This document shows positions 5,561-5,925 of a stretch of DNA of 5,925 bases, piece after piece; the stretch's first letter is position 1, and each line of letters begins with the position of its first letter. The stretch covers positions 1-5,925 of the forward strand of contig CAMVRW010000155.1 in the NCBI GenBank assembly GCA_947169985.1. Direction: 5' to 3'. Under the pieces are notes generated by a model. That model saw nothing but the letters and a program-made list of their open reading frames with translations. It did no database searches and had not been told where the DNA came from. Position numbers and translations under genes: made by a program. Source of the stretch: an uncultured Butyrivibrio sp. Its GTDB lineage: Bacteria > Bacillota > Clostridia > Lachnospirales > Lachnospiraceae.

Positions 5561-5925
5561 ATGGAAAGCATTGCATTTCATTTAAACTGCCTGGTAAAGG
5601 GCGGCGCAGAGAGAGTTGTGTCCAATCTGGCCAATCAGTTCGCCGCGGAGGGCATAAAGGTCTACGTGGCCACGGAGTGGACGGATGAAGACGAGTTTGA
5701 GCTTGACGAGAGAGTAACAAGGGTCCATGTGGGACTAAGGCCAGAGGATGAAAAGAAAAACCGTGTGACCAAGTTCTTTCTGAGGGTAAAATACCTGAAG
5801 GAATTTGTTAAGCAGTATCACCCCCAGGTTCTGGTTGCCTTTGCCCAGAGAGCTAATTACAGGGCACTTATGGCGGCCGGAAAGAGTGATATTCCAGTGG
5901 TCATCTCCGTAAGGACAGACCCCGT
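5561..5925 (+). CDS. Family-4 glycosyltransferase, N-terminal part (3'-partial)
   Basis: An open frame of 121 codons running off the window end, without a stop. It starts at an ATG one base after the stop of the formyltransferase-like gene (TAATATG). The product opens IAFHLNCLVKGGAERVVSNL (4-23), the classic N-terminal acceptor-domain loop of GT-B family-4 glycosyltransferases. Alternating strands and helices follow, including VLVAFAQRANYRAL (90-103) and VVISVRTDP (113-121), where such enzymes contact the acceptor. The donor-binding domain with its Ex7E motif should lie beyond the window. No strong Shine-Dalgarno sequence is correctly spaced; the nearest purine run (AAAGG, 5539-5543) is 17 bases away, so translation probably depends on ribosomes finishing the upstream gene. 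It resembles the glycosyltransferase at 3425-4624 in its opening motif more than the one at 1983-3425. Its sugar specificity is unknown. Confidence 0.85.
   Translation, partial: MESIAFHLNCLVKGGAERVVSNLANQFAAEGIKVYVATEWTDEDEFELDERVTRVHVGLRPEDEKKNRVTKFFLRVKYLKEFVKQYHPQVLVAFAQRANYRALMAAGKSDIPVVISVRTDP

Overview
The window looks like part of a cell-surface polysaccharide (capsule, exopolysaccharide or O-antigen-like) gene cluster. The likely source is a low-to-mid GC Gram-positive bacterium. All genes are on the + strand, use ATG starts with GA-rich Shine-Dalgarno sequences, and favour AGA/AGG arginine and ATA isoleucine codons. The protein style resembles Lachnospiraceae such as Butyrivibrio or relatives. 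That placement is a memory-based inference; no marker gene in the window proves it.

Layout: (1) bases 1-834 hold the 3' part of a WbpP/TviC-type UDP-N-acetylhexosamine 4-epimerase whose start lies upstream. (2) Bases 835-1013 are a non-coding gap with an unusual cluster of CATGAC/GTCATG hexamers that can form competing hairpins. (3) Bases 1014-1754 encode a NodB-like/DUF2334 polysaccharide deacetylase-family protein. (4) Bases 1755-1982 are a second gap, dominated by a 186-bp element (1764-1949) with perfect 48-bp inverted terminal arms. (5) Bases 1983 to the end hold four tightly packed genes: a family-4 glycosyltransferase with an acidic C-terminal insertion, a second family-4 glycosyltransferase, a sugar N-formyltransferase-like protein, and the N-terminal third of another family-4 glycosyltransferase. 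The first two junctions in this block are TAATG stop/start overlaps and the third leaves one base between stop and start, so the block is almost certainly one translationally coupled operon.

Working together (inference): the epimerase would supply a UDP-N-acetylgalactosamine-type donor, the glycosyltransferases would assemble a repeat unit at the cytoplasmic face of the membrane, and the deacetylase-like and formyltransferase-like enzymes would set the state of amino groups on sugars, with acetyl removed and formyl added. The most unusual DNA is the 186-bp inverted-repeat element. The most unusual protein detail is the formyltransferase active site, where the usual catalytic Asn position reads as Gly. 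I see no tRNA, rRNA, CRISPR array, transposase gene or clear intrinsic terminator.
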